A DNA stretch of 64,000 nucleotides from Flavobacterium sp. UBA6135 (GTDB taxonomy: Bacteria > Bacteroidota > Bacteroidia > Flavobacteriales > Flavobacteriaceae), in contig NZ_DIVJ01000005.1 of NCBI RefSeq assembly GCF_002428305.1, positions 1-64,000 on the forward strand. The letters are read 5' to 3'. The notes below the pieces were generated by a model. The model was given only the letters and a program-made list of their open reading frames with translations, had not been told where the DNA came from and ran no database searches. A program made the position numbers and the translations under genes. Of the stretch, positions 8,859 to 15,902 are shown one piece after another; within the stretch, counting starts at the first letter, position 1, and each line of letters starts with the position of its first letter.

Positions 8859-9230
8859 TTAAAAAGGTAAATCGTCGTGTTCTTCTTCATTAAAGTTTGT
8901 TGCCGGCTCAAAAGCTTCTGCAGCAGGCATTGGAGGCATTGCAGCAGGTGCTTCTGCTTGTAATTTTTCAATTCTCCAACCTTTAATCGAATTGAAGTAT
9001 TTTGTTTCTCCTTGCGGATTTACCCATTCTCTTCCTCCTAAATTAATTGAAACTTTTACATTTTCTCCAACAGCAACCGTGTTCAATAAGTCCGTTTTGT
9101 CCTGAACAAATTCAATCATGATACTTTGTGGATACTGCTCTTCTGTGGTGACAACTAATTCTCTTTTTTTAAATGTTGGGCTTACTTGTTGTACATCTCC
9201 AACAACTTTTACTTTTCCTGAAACTTCCAT
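8859..9230 (-). CDS. DUF3127 OB-fold protein with SSB-like acidic tip
   Basis: This 123-aa protein matches DUF3127, a small beta-barrel (OB-like) family of Bacteroidota (MEVSGKVKVVGDVQQVSPTF, then KRELVVTTEEQYPQSIMIEF and the INLGGREWVNPQGETKYFNS region). The C-terminal third is a low-complexity linker rich in Ala, Pro and Glu ending in EEEHDDLPF. That end closely resembles the DDDIPF tip by which canonical SSB recruits repair and replication proteins. From this I infer a single-strand nucleic-acid-binding or SSB-accessory role, but the family function is formally unknown. It is a single-gene unit with its own probable terminator. Confidence 0.8.
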   Translation of the reverse strand: MEVSGKVKVVGDVQQVSPTFKKRELVVTTEEQYPQSIMIEFVQDKTDLLNTVAVGENVKVSINLGGREWVNPQGETKYFNSIKGWRIEKLQAEAPAAMPPMPAAEAFEPATNFNEEEHDDLPF

Positions 9231-9265
9231 AATTTTAAATGTTTAATGTTACTATTGGCTTATAC

Positions 9266-10144
9266 TTATACTCTTTTGGCTAATAAAACTTTCCAAGCGG
9301 CATTCGCATCTTGTTGGTTTAAATATTCTTTGGCTTTGTGATGCACTTTCATTTCATCTGCTGAACTCAAAACACCTTTTACCTGAATATTTTCTTGTAC
9401 AAATATATTAATTTCTTCGTTGGTTGGCAAACTTTCTACATTCCCCAACATACCTAAATCATTCCCGTCAAAAACAGGGCTTCTTTTAATAAAATCCGGT
9501 ATTTCATCTACTCCAATTCCTAAAGTGGCCAATGGCTTTGGTATTTCGAAAAGGCCTTGATTGGAACGCGAATACCAATGACCTCCCATTCTTGAAACCA
9601 AATCAATTTTGGCTTGGTCAATGGCTCCTTTTTCATCTAAAATGGTTTCAGAAATATGAAGTTTTAGTACTTGACAAATAATTAAATTTCCGGCTCCACC
9701 TTCTGTTCCTAAAGAAATAATGTCGTTTACTTTACATTCAAATTGAACCGGACTTTCCGCTACCCGAAATGGTTTCACACTATCTGAAGGCAACATGGTT
9801 AATCCTGATTTTAAAAACTCATTCACCCCATCAGGATATTCTGTACTGGAAAGCGACATTTGTTGCACGATATCATAATTCACCACGTTAATAACAACTT
9901 CTCTCGTTGCTTCACAATTTATCAACGTATGTTTTATGGTATTATCTCGAACTCTTCTTGCCGGAGAGAAAATTAAAATAGGTGGATTGGAACTAAAAAC
10001 ATTAAAAAAGCTAAAGGGTGATAAATTTGGGTTGCCGTCCACATCAATGGTGCTGGCAAATGCAATAGGTCTTGGCCCTACTGAACTTTGCAAATAGCCT
10101 TGCAATTGAACCGGCGAAATGGAATCAGGTGAAATACTAATCAT
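9266..10144 (-). CDS. Flavin reductase-like (DIM6/NTAB) FMN-binding protein
   Basis: A 292-aa member of the flavin-reductase-like split-barrel family, which binds FMN. The conserved part is at the N-terminus: VGPRPIAFASTIDVDGNPNL, then SPFSFFNVFSSNPPILIFSP and a VINVV block. The substrate cannot be told from sequence. I chose the ATG at 10144, because the upstream TTG at 10165 lies inside a perfect -7 promoter element (TACTTTTG, 10163-10170). The mRNA leader would therefore be short. The gene is divergent from the sensor kinase gene, with about 100 bp between the two starts. Confidence 0.9.
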   Translation of the reverse strand: MISISPDSISPVQLQGYLQSSVGPRPIAFASTIDVDGNPNLSPFSFFNVFSSNPPILIFSPARRVRDNTIKHTLINCEATREVVINVVNYDIVQQMSLSSTEYPDGVNEFLKSGLTMLPSDSVKPFRVAESPVQFECKVNDIISLGTEGGAGNLIICQVLKLHISETILDEKGAIDQAKIDLVSRMGGHWYSRSNQGLFEIPKPLATLGIGVDEIPDFIKRSPVFDGNDLGMLGNVESLPTNEEINIFVQENIQVKGVLSSADEMKVHHKAKEYLNQQDANAAWKVLLAKRV

Positions 10145-10162
10145 AACAAAATGTAGTTTATA

Positions 10163-10170
10163 CAAAAGTA
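10163..10170 (-). promoter_or_regulatory. Bacteroidota -7 element (TACTTTTG)
   Basis: Matches TAnnTTTG on the minus strand, 18 bp upstream of the flavin reductase ATG. It overlaps the alternative TTG start and so argues against it. Confidence 0.5.
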
Positions 10171-10245
10171 CTAAAATGACCTTTAAATTAGTTTGATTTT
10201 TTCATTTCAAACAAGATTTACTACATTTAACCTAAATATTTTGAA

Positions 10246-11394
10246 ATGCAATTTTCCGAGAGCAGAAACATCACCCGTTGGATTCTTATTTTTTCTTCCT
10301 TTGTAATCATTTCTTTGATTCTATGGAACACCTTTACGTTCTTTCAAATCTTCAAAGAAGACGAACGTATGAAAATGGAACTTTGGGCTGAGGCACAAAA
10401 ATCATTGAATACAACAGACACCAATACTGACATTGAACTGACTTTGATTTTATTAAACAAAAATACAAGTATTCCGTTAATTTTAACCAATGCAAACGAC
10501 AGCATCATTGACGGAAGAAACATCGACCCGTTGTTATTAAACAATCCGGAAAAATCTGTTGCCTTGATTAACAACTTTAAAAACGAAAACACTCCTATCA
10601 AAATTGAATATGACGAAGGAAAATACAACTATTTATATTACGGCAACTCCCCTTTAATCAATAAATTAAAGTACTATCCCATTGCATTATTGCTAATCAT
10701 TTTGTTATTTGCATTATTGGTTTTCAATTTTTATAAAACTTCTAAAATTGCCACCCAAAACAAACTTTGGGCCGGAATGGCAAAAGAAACCGCTCATCAA
10801 ATTGGTACTCCTTTATCGTCATTAATTGGTTGGTTAGAAATTATGAAAGCCAACAATTATGATGAGACGATCATTTCTGAAATTGAAAAAGACATTCAAC
10901 GTTTACAAACCATAACAGATCGATTTTCAAAAGTGGGATCAGAACCGATTTTGGAAGAGAAAGACATCGTTGCAGAGACAAAAAATTCATTTGATTATTT
11001 ACAATCCCGTTTTTCAAAACAAGTTGAATTTTCATTTTCAGCACCTGATAAAGAAATCATGGTTTTCTTAAATCCGGCACTTCACAGTTGGACTATTGAA
11101 AACCTCATCAAAAACTCGGTGGATGCTATGAAGGGCAAAGGTGTTTTGGATGTGAATATCATTGAAATTGAGAAAGAAGTAAACATTTATATTTCTGATT
11201 CAGGAAAAGGAATTCCGAAAAACCAATTCAAAAAGATTTTTGAACCCGGTTATACCACCAAAAAACGCGGCTGGGGTTTAGGGCTTTCCTTAACCAAACG
11301 CATTGTTGAAGAATACCACAAAGGAAAAATCAGAGTACAACATTCGGATGTGGGAAAAGGAACAACAATGTTGGTTAGTTTTAAAAAGGCATAA
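10246..11394 (+). CDS. Membrane sensor histidine kinase
   Basis: A two-transmembrane histidine kinase of 382 aa. TM1 is at about residues 11-33 and TM2 at about 143-162, enclosing a roughly 105-residue extracytoplasmic sensor region with no recognised fold. There is no HAMP or PAS domain. The H-box is AHQIGTPLSSLIGW with the phospho-acceptor at His184. The ATPase domain shows an N-box (NLIKNSVDAM), a G1 box (DSGKGIPK) and a G2 box (GWGLGLSL). No response regulator gene is adjacent, so it is an orphan kinase here. A bidirectional terminator follows. Confidence 0.93.
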   Translation: MQFSESRNITRWILIFSSFVIISLILWNTFTFFQIFKEDERMKMELWAEAQKSLNTTDTNTDIELTLILLNKNTSIPLILTNANDSIIDGRNIDPLLLNNPEKSVALINNFKNENTPIKIEYDEGKYNYLYYGNSPLINKLKYYPIALLLIILLFALLVFNFYKTSKIATQNKLWAGMAKETAHQIGTPLSSLIGWLEIMKANNYDETIISEIEKDIQRLQTITDRFSKVGSEPILEEKDIVAETKNSFDYLQSRFSKQVEFSFSAPDKEIMVFLNPALHSWTIENLIKNSVDAMKGKGVLDVNIIEIEKEVNIYISDSGKGIPKNQFKKIFEPGYTTKKRGWGLGLSLTKRIVEEYHKGKIRVQHSDVGKGTTMLVSFKKA

Positions 11395-11397
11395 AAA

Positions 11398-11425
11398 TAT
11401 CCCGAGTTCATCGGGATGTTTTTTA
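11398..11425. terminator. Terminator between the kinase gene and the HIT gene
   Basis: The stem ATCCCGA/TCGGGAT has a short loop and is followed by T6 on the plus strand and preceded by an A-run. It could serve both convergent genes. Confidence 0.75.
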
Positions 11426-11812
11426 TAATTGATTTTGGATTTTTAAAACCGTTGCTTCAAATTCTTCTTTACTCAAAGTTACTTTCCGCTGAAATCGCAT
11501 ATCATCCATTTCTTGTAGCGGAATTAAATGCACATGAACGTGTGGCACTTCCAAACCGACAACAGCTAAACCAATTCGCTTACACGGAATTGCTTTTTCT
11601 AAAGCAAGGGCAATAGTTCTTGAAAATTGCAGTAAAGCCAAATAATGGTCTTCCTCCATTTCAAACAGCTTGTTGATTTCTTGTTTTGGAACACAAAGTG
11701 TGTGACCAATAGCATTGGGATTGACATCCAAAAAAGCAATGAAATTTTCATTTTCTGCTATTTTATAAGATGGAATCTCGCCGTTGATTATTTTGGTAAA
11801 AATGCTCGCCAT
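11423..11812 (-). CDS. HIT family hydrolase (HINT-like)
   Basis: A 129-aa histidine-triad protein, a nucleotide hydrolase family acting on AMP-lysine-like and dinucleotide substrates. The N-terminal SIFTKIINGEIPSYKIAENE and the catalytic HVHVHLIPL near residue 93 are diagnostic. The histidine triad is intact. Its ATG lies 10 bp downstream of the greA stop on the same strand, so greA and this gene are almost certainly co-transcribed. The greA-HIT pairing is seen in other Flavobacteriaceae. The exact substrate cannot be given. Confidence 0.94.
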   Translation of the reverse strand: MASIFTKIINGEIPSYKIAENENFIAFLDVNPNAIGHTLCVPKQEINKLFEMEEDHYLALLQFSRTIALALEKAIPCKRIGLAVVGLEVPHVHVHLIPLQEMDDMRFQRKVTLSKEEFEATVLKIQNQL

Positions 11813-11822
11813 GGTTCGCTAT

Positions 11823-12299
11823 TTAATCTCTTGAAACTTCTAAAATTTCAAATTTTAAGACACCGTTTGGCACGGTGATTTCGGCAACATCACCAACTGA
11901 TTTGCCTAATAAACCTTTACCAATTGGAGACGTAACAGAAATTTTTCCGGTTTTTAAATCGGCTTCACTTTCTGCAACTAAAGTATATTTCATCTCCATG
12001 CCGTTGGCTTGGTTTTTAATTTTTACGTTAGACAGCACCAATGCTTTTGTTAAGTCCAATTGTGACTCATCAATCAATCTGGCGTTAGCATATATTTCTT
12101 CCATTTTAGAAATTCTCATTTCTAATAAACCTTGAGCTTCTTTTGCTGCATCATATTCGGCATTTTCAGACAAATCTCCTTTATCACGAGCTTCTGCAAT
12201 GGCTAGAGATGCTTTAGGACGTTCCACATGTTTTAGATGTTCTAACTCGTCTTTTAATTTTTTTAATCCTTCTGCGGTATAATAAGATACTGTACTCAT
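11823..12299 (-). CDS. greA: Transcription elongation factor GreA
   Basis: GreA stimulates transcript cleavage by backtracked RNA polymerase. The 158-aa protein has the N-terminal coiled coil with the acidic tip LAIAEARDKGDLSENAEYDA (about residues 32-51, containing the catalytic Asp and Glu), and the C-terminal FKBP-like domain with SPIGKGLLGKSVGDVAEI. It is the first gene of a greA-HIT operon. A perfect -7 element (12355-12362) is followed almost at once by a terminator-like hairpin (12321-12347) in the leader, which suggests attenuation. See the findings. Confidence 0.96.
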   Translation of the reverse strand: MSTVSYYTAEGLKKLKDELEHLKHVERPKASLAIAEARDKGDLSENAEYDAAKEAQGLLEMRISKMEEIYANARLIDESQLDLTKALVLSNVKIKNQANGMEMKYTLVAESEADLKTGKISVTSPIGKGLLGKSVGDVAEITVPNGVLKFEILEVSRD

Positions 12300-12320
12300 A
12301 ATATATTCGTTTATATAAAT

Positions 12321-12347
12321 AGAAAAAATCCCACTTGCACGGGATTT
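12321..12347 (-). terminator. Terminator-like hairpin in the greA leader
   Basis: On the minus strand the leader reads AAATCCC, an 8-base loop, GGGATTT and then a T-run. The 7-bp stem begins just after the predicted transcription start and lies 22 bp before the greA ATG. It would generate a leader RNA of about 30 nt. Confidence 0.6.
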
Positions 12348-12354
12348 CTCTCTA

Positions 12355-12362
12355 CAAAGATA
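12355..12362 (-). promoter_or_regulatory. greA -7 element (TATCTTTG)
   Basis: A perfect TAnnTTTG match on the minus strand, 55 bp upstream of the greA start and directly upstream of the leader hairpin. Confidence 0.5.
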
Positions 12363-12422
12363 GTATTTTTAATTTTATTTTAATTTTTTTCGTCCCTTCG
12401 AACAATACAAAGTTAATTAAAT

Positions 12423-12430
12423 TAAATTTG
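12423..12430 (+). promoter_or_regulatory. -7 element (TAAATTTG) of the Rieske-like lipoprotein gene
   Basis: A perfect TAnnTTTG match 28 bp upstream of the ATG at 12459. Confidence 0.45.
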
Positions 12431-12458
12431 TTTTCATTTCCTTTAACCAATTTTTAAA

Positions 12459-12878
12459 ATGAGAAAAGCGATTTTAGTACTTATTTTTAGTTTCACGCTA
12501 TTAAATTGTGACAGCGACGGGTTTAACAACAACAATCCGTATCTGCCCAATTATAGTTTTTCGTTTGATGTCAACATAAATTTGCCTTCTTACAGTCAAC
12601 TGCAATTTGTGAGCAATGCCGTTTTAATCACACAACCTGGTGTTGGAGTGAATGGCATTATCGTTTTTAATACGGGAAGTGGTTTTAATGCTTTTGATGC
12701 AGGTTGTCCAAACCAACCTTTGACATCCTGCTCTACGATGACCATCAATGGCATCAATGCGGTTTGTCCGTGTGATAATGTGGAATACAGTTTGTTCACC
12801 GGTCTTGGAGGATTGCAATATCCTTTAAAAAGATACCGCGTGGAAGTATTGGGAAATATTATAAGAGTTTATAATTAA
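12459..12878 (+). CDS. Lipoprotein with degenerate Rieske-like domain
   Basis: A 139-aa lipoprotein with its lipobox Cys at residue 17 (FTLLNC). The C-terminal half keeps the layout of a Rieske [2Fe-2S] domain. One element reads AGCPN, where a true Rieske has C-x-H. The other reads VCPCDNVEYSLFTG, where the canonical motif is C-P-C-H-G-S-x-F. The cysteines remain, but both histidine ligand positions are Asn and Asp. Known family: Rieske-type folds. Inference: it has lost, or has an altered, cluster. It stands alone between the greA promoter and a terminator. The electron-transfer partner and function are unknown. Confidence 0.75.
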   Translation: MRKAILVLIFSFTLLNCDSDGFNNNNPYLPNYSFSFDVNINLPSYSQLQFVSNAVLITQPGVGVNGIIVFNTGSGFNAFDAGCPNQPLTSCSTMTINGINAVCPCDNVEYSLFTGLGGLQYPLKRYRVEVLGNIIRVYN

Positions 12879-12881
12879 CAA

Positions 12882-12910
12882 AAAACCCTGATTTCAAGAT
12901 CAGGGTTTTC
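12882..12910. terminator. Bidirectional terminator between the Rieske-like and TonB receptor genes
   Basis: The stem AAAACCCTGAT/ATCAGGGTTTT has A- and T-runs on its flanks and lies between the two convergent genes. Confidence 0.8.
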
Positions 12911-12922
12911 AATAGTCTATTA

Positions 12923-15136
12923 TTAAAACAGCAAGGTCAAACCAACCAAAAAGTTAATTCCCGCTTGCGGATAAAAACCGGCTCCTTCTATCGTTGAAAT
13001 CGTTCCGGGGTTTGAAAAATCATCGTCATAAGTATAGAAATACCCATTGCTCTCATATTTTAAATTGAAAATATTATTCACTAGAGCATTAAATCGCATG
13101 GTTTTAAAAACCTTATTGAAGTTGATTTCATAAGAAACATTCAAATCGTTCACAAAGTAGCTATCTAATTTTGAACTTTCAGCATCGATATTACCCATAT
13201 ATTGTTCTCCAACAAATTTAGATAAGAAAGAAAGCTGTAAGTTTTTTAACGGCATAAAGGTCAATCGATTCGCGGCAATAAAGTTGGGTGAAAAAGCAAT
13301 GTTAGTAGTACCTAAATTCTCTAGAACACCATCACGTTGAAAAACAAAATCTTGGTTTTTGTTTTGACTTAAAGTGACATTAGGTTGTAAAAACCATTTT
13401 TCAGTTAATTTCAGTGTAACATCAACCTCCAATCCAATTCTGTAACTATCGCCACTGTTTGCTCGAATTGGAGCTCCCACATCATTTAATTCGCCCGTCA
13501 ACACCAATTGATCTTTGTATTTCATAAAATAACCATTCACATTTAATTGTGTTTTTTCCGTCGCATGTCGCCATCCTAATTCAACATCATGCAATTGCTC
13601 CGGTCTTGGATTGCCGTTTTCATAATCATTACGATTCGGCTCTCTGTTGGCTTGTGCATAAGATAAGTAAAAATTATTTTTTTGATTTAAAGTATAAGTA
13701 ACCCCCGCTTTTGGATTGAAAAAATGGAACGTATCATCAACAATTCCCGTTTCGGCACCATTGGCTGTGAAATTTACATTTCGGTATTGAATATCACCAA
13801 ACAAACGCCATTTTTCAGTTAATTGATAGTTTAGTTTAGAAAATAAATTGATGTCTCTTTTTGTTGAAAAATCATCATAGTAGCGGTCTCTAATTTCACT
13901 TTGCGAGGCATAACGTGCCCAAATGATTTCACCAAAGTGAGCACCTTCATAGTTGTTGATGCCTCCACCTAAAATTAAATCTACCTTTTCTTTTTTATAA
14001 TTGGCCGAAAAAGTAGTCCCATAAAAATCATTGTCTAGCCAACGACGACGGATTAAATCGGTTCTGTTTATAATTTCTCCGCCAATTTCAACGGGCTCCA
14101 AACCATAGACTGCAAATCGTTGGTTTTGTCTGTATTGTTCAAAATAACCTCTCCCGATGGTATAATGAAAGGCTAAATTAGTGCTCCAATTGTCGCTCCA
14201 TCGCTCATTCCAATGCAATTGGTAATGGTCTTGTTGGTAATTATCGGTTTCGTTATCATAAAATTTCATGTTGCCTTGGTCATCAAAATACATTCCCGCA
14301 ACATTAAAGGTTCTGTTTTTTTGTCGTAATTCCGGGTCTTCTAAACCATACCAAGCTTGATAGGTTTTTTGATTGCCTCCAAAAACCAATCCTTTAATTA
14401 ATGTGGTTTCGCCAACATATGTACCTTGCAAAAAATAGGATTTTAAATCAGAAAAAGCCCTGTCAATATAACCATCAGAATAAATAGTGGATAATCTTCC
14501 AGCAATCTCAAATTTATCATTCATCAATCCGGTACTGAATTTCAAAGTGTGTTTTCTGGTGTTAAAACTTCCGAAAGAGTTGGAAATTTCTCCATTGGCT
14601 TCTTGAGCATAGGAATCCGTTAAAATATTCAAACTGGCTCCAAAAGCTCCCGCTCCATTGGTTGAAGTTCCAACACCGCGTTGTAGTTGTAAACTTTCAG
14701 TAGAACTGGCAAAGTCGGGCATGTTTACCCAAAATGTACCTTGACTTTCTGAATCATTGTAGGGAATTCCGTTGATGGTTACATTGACACGTGTCGCATC
14801 AGAACCACGCACTCGAATTCCGGTATATCCCACTCCGGCTCCGGCATCGGTTGTGGTAACAACTGACGGCAAATAATTCATCATAATCGGAATATCTTGT
14901 CCGAGGTTTCGCGATTGAAATTCTTTCTTGGTCAGATTGGAAAAGGTTACCGGTGTTTGTGCGGTTACACGAACTGCACCAACCAAAACCTCATCTAATG
15001 AAATTTCTTTTGCTTTGATGGTGTCATTAACGGTTTCTTGTGAAAATCCGGAAAAGGAATAAAAAAGTAAGCCTGCTATGAAATACCTGCTAAGTGACCT
15101 TGAGCCATTTTGGCGATAATTGAATAAAGTTTTCAT
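12923..15136 (-). CDS. TonB-dependent outer-membrane receptor, probably thiamine-type
   Basis: A 737-aa TonB-dependent receptor with a signal peptide (to about residue 32), a plug domain (GQDIPIMMNYLPSVVTTTDAG, then GIRVRGSDATRVNVTINGIP and LQLQRGVGTSTNGAGAFGAS) and a long beta-barrel. The C-terminus ends in an aromatic residue (LTLLF), as expected for outer-membrane proteins. The gene lies behind a complete TPP riboswitch, so it should be repressed by thiamine diphosphate. Established knowledge: riboswitch-controlled receptors of this kind in Bacteroidota are predicted thiamine or thiamine-precursor importers. No SusD-like partner is present. The PnuC-family transporter about 2.9 kb upstream could be the inner-membrane partner. 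Confidence 0.92.
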   Translation of the reverse strand: MKTLFNYRQNGSRSLSRYFIAGLLFYSFSGFSQETVNDTIKAKEISLDEVLVGAVRVTAQTPVTFSNLTKKEFQSRNLGQDIPIMMNYLPSVVTTTDAGAGVGYTGIRVRGSDATRVNVTINGIPYNDSESQGTFWVNMPDFASSTESLQLQRGVGTSTNGAGAFGASLNILTDSYAQEANGEISNSFGSFNTRKHTLKFSTGLMNDKFEIAGRLSTIYSDGYIDRAFSDLKSYFLQGTYVGETTLIKGLVFGGNQKTYQAWYGLEDPELRQKNRTFNVAGMYFDDQGNMKFYDNETDNYQQDHYQLHWNERWSDNWSTNLAFHYTIGRGYFEQYRQNQRFAVYGLEPVEIGGEIINRTDLIRRRWLDNDFYGTTFSANYKKEKVDLILGGGINNYEGAHFGEIIWARYASQSEIRDRYYDDFSTKRDINLFSKLNYQLTEKWRLFGDIQYRNVNFTANGAETGIVDDTFHFFNPKAGVTYTLNQKNNFYLSYAQANREPNRNDYENGNPRPEQLHDVELGWRHATEKTQLNVNGYFMKYKDQLVLTGELNDVGAPIRANSGDSYRIGLEVDVTLKLTEKWFLQPNVTLSQNKNQDFVFQRDGVLENLGTTNIAFSPNFIAANRLTFMPLKNLQLSFLSKFVGEQYMGNIDAESSKLDSYFVNDLNVSYEINFNKVFKTMRFNALVNNIFNLKYESNGYFYTYDDDFSNPGTISTIEGAGFYPQAGINFLVGLTLLF

Positions 15137-15233
15137 TCGTAAAAAATATACGAATAAAAGGGGTAATTATTCTTGGTTAAAAATTAAAATTGATACTCTT
15201 GACAGCAAAACAAACGTGCACTTTTGTTTTTTT

Positions 15234-15314
15234 GTCTAATCCCTAAACAGCATTACCTGTTCCAGGTTCGTTGGGTATGATCTCAGCTCGTTTTTTAGAG
15301 CACCCCTTTGAGAC
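15234..15314 (-). promoter_or_regulatory. TPP (thiamine diphosphate) riboswitch
   Basis: On the minus strand the segment contains the conserved thi-box parts in order: GGGGTGC, then GCTGAGATCATACCC, GAACCTGGAACAGGTAATGC and AGGGA. The ends (GTCT..AA and TTAGAC) pair to form P1. The start of the receptor gene lies about 100 nt downstream. A palindromic AT-rich segment around GTGCAC (about 15200-15230) lies between them and could be part of the expression platform, but I cannot decide between transcriptional and translational control. Confidence 0.95.
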
Positions 15315-15318
15315 GGGG

Positions 15319-15326
15319 CAAAGATA
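15319..15326 (-). promoter_or_regulatory. -7 element (TATCTTTG) upstream of the TPP riboswitch
   Basis: A perfect TAnnTTTG match on the minus strand, immediately 5' of the riboswitch P1 stem. The transcript would begin almost at the aptamer. Confidence 0.55.
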
Positions 15327-15500
15327 GTAAAAAATTTCAATATCAAAAGGTAATGGGTTATCGGGCAACGAAAAGTTTTTTAGCCTCGTATTAAGCTGAT
15401 AAAACGGATTTTTGATTCGTGATAAATTTAAAAATTAGCTTAAAAATCGGTCAATTGTATTTAGGGATTTACCAACTATTACCTAGTTACCCATTACCTT

Positions 15501-15902
15501 CTAAACATCTGGTCTCTTTCTGTTCTGTTTAATTTCTGAAGTCGTTCGTTTTTCCTTGATTCGTTTTTCGATTACGGAACGAGGGATTTTAGTAGGTTTT
15601 CTTTTTTTAGGAACAATCAAAGCGTTTTGAAGTAATTTTATAAATCGTTTGATTACAATTTCTTTGTTTTTTAGTTGGCTTCTGTCTTCGTCACAAGCTA
15701 AAATCAAAATGGATTCTGAAGTTAACTTTGTTTTTAATTTTTCTGAAATCAGCGTTTTCTCATCATCGGATAAACATTTGGACGCGAACAAATCAAATGA
15801 AAGCACCACTTTTGAGGAAACTTTATTTACGTTTTGTCCTCCGGCTCCACTACTTCTGACCGCTTTAAAAGTCAATTCCGTTATGATTTTTTCACTATCC
15901 AT
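15501..15902 (-). CDS. arfB: ArfB-like peptidyl-tRNA hydrolase (ribosome rescue)
   Basis: A 133-aa protein of the class-I release factor-like ArfB (YaeJ) family, which enters stalled ribosomes and hydrolyses peptidyl-tRNA. The catalytic GGQ is in SSGAGGQNVNKVSSK at about residues 17-31. The C-terminal tail is highly basic (IEKRIKEKR, QNRKRPDV), matching the part of ArfB that lies in the empty mRNA channel. The ATG overlaps the stop of the kinase-DUF4301 gene by one base (TAATG), so it is translationally coupled and the last gene of that operon. Confidence 0.93.
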   Translation of the reverse strand: MDSEKIITELTFKAVRSSGAGGQNVNKVSSKVVLSFDLFASKCLSDDEKTLISEKLKTKLTSESILILACDEDRSQLKNKEIVIKRFIKLLQNALIVPKKRKPTKIPRSVIEKRIKEKRTTSEIKQNRKRPDV

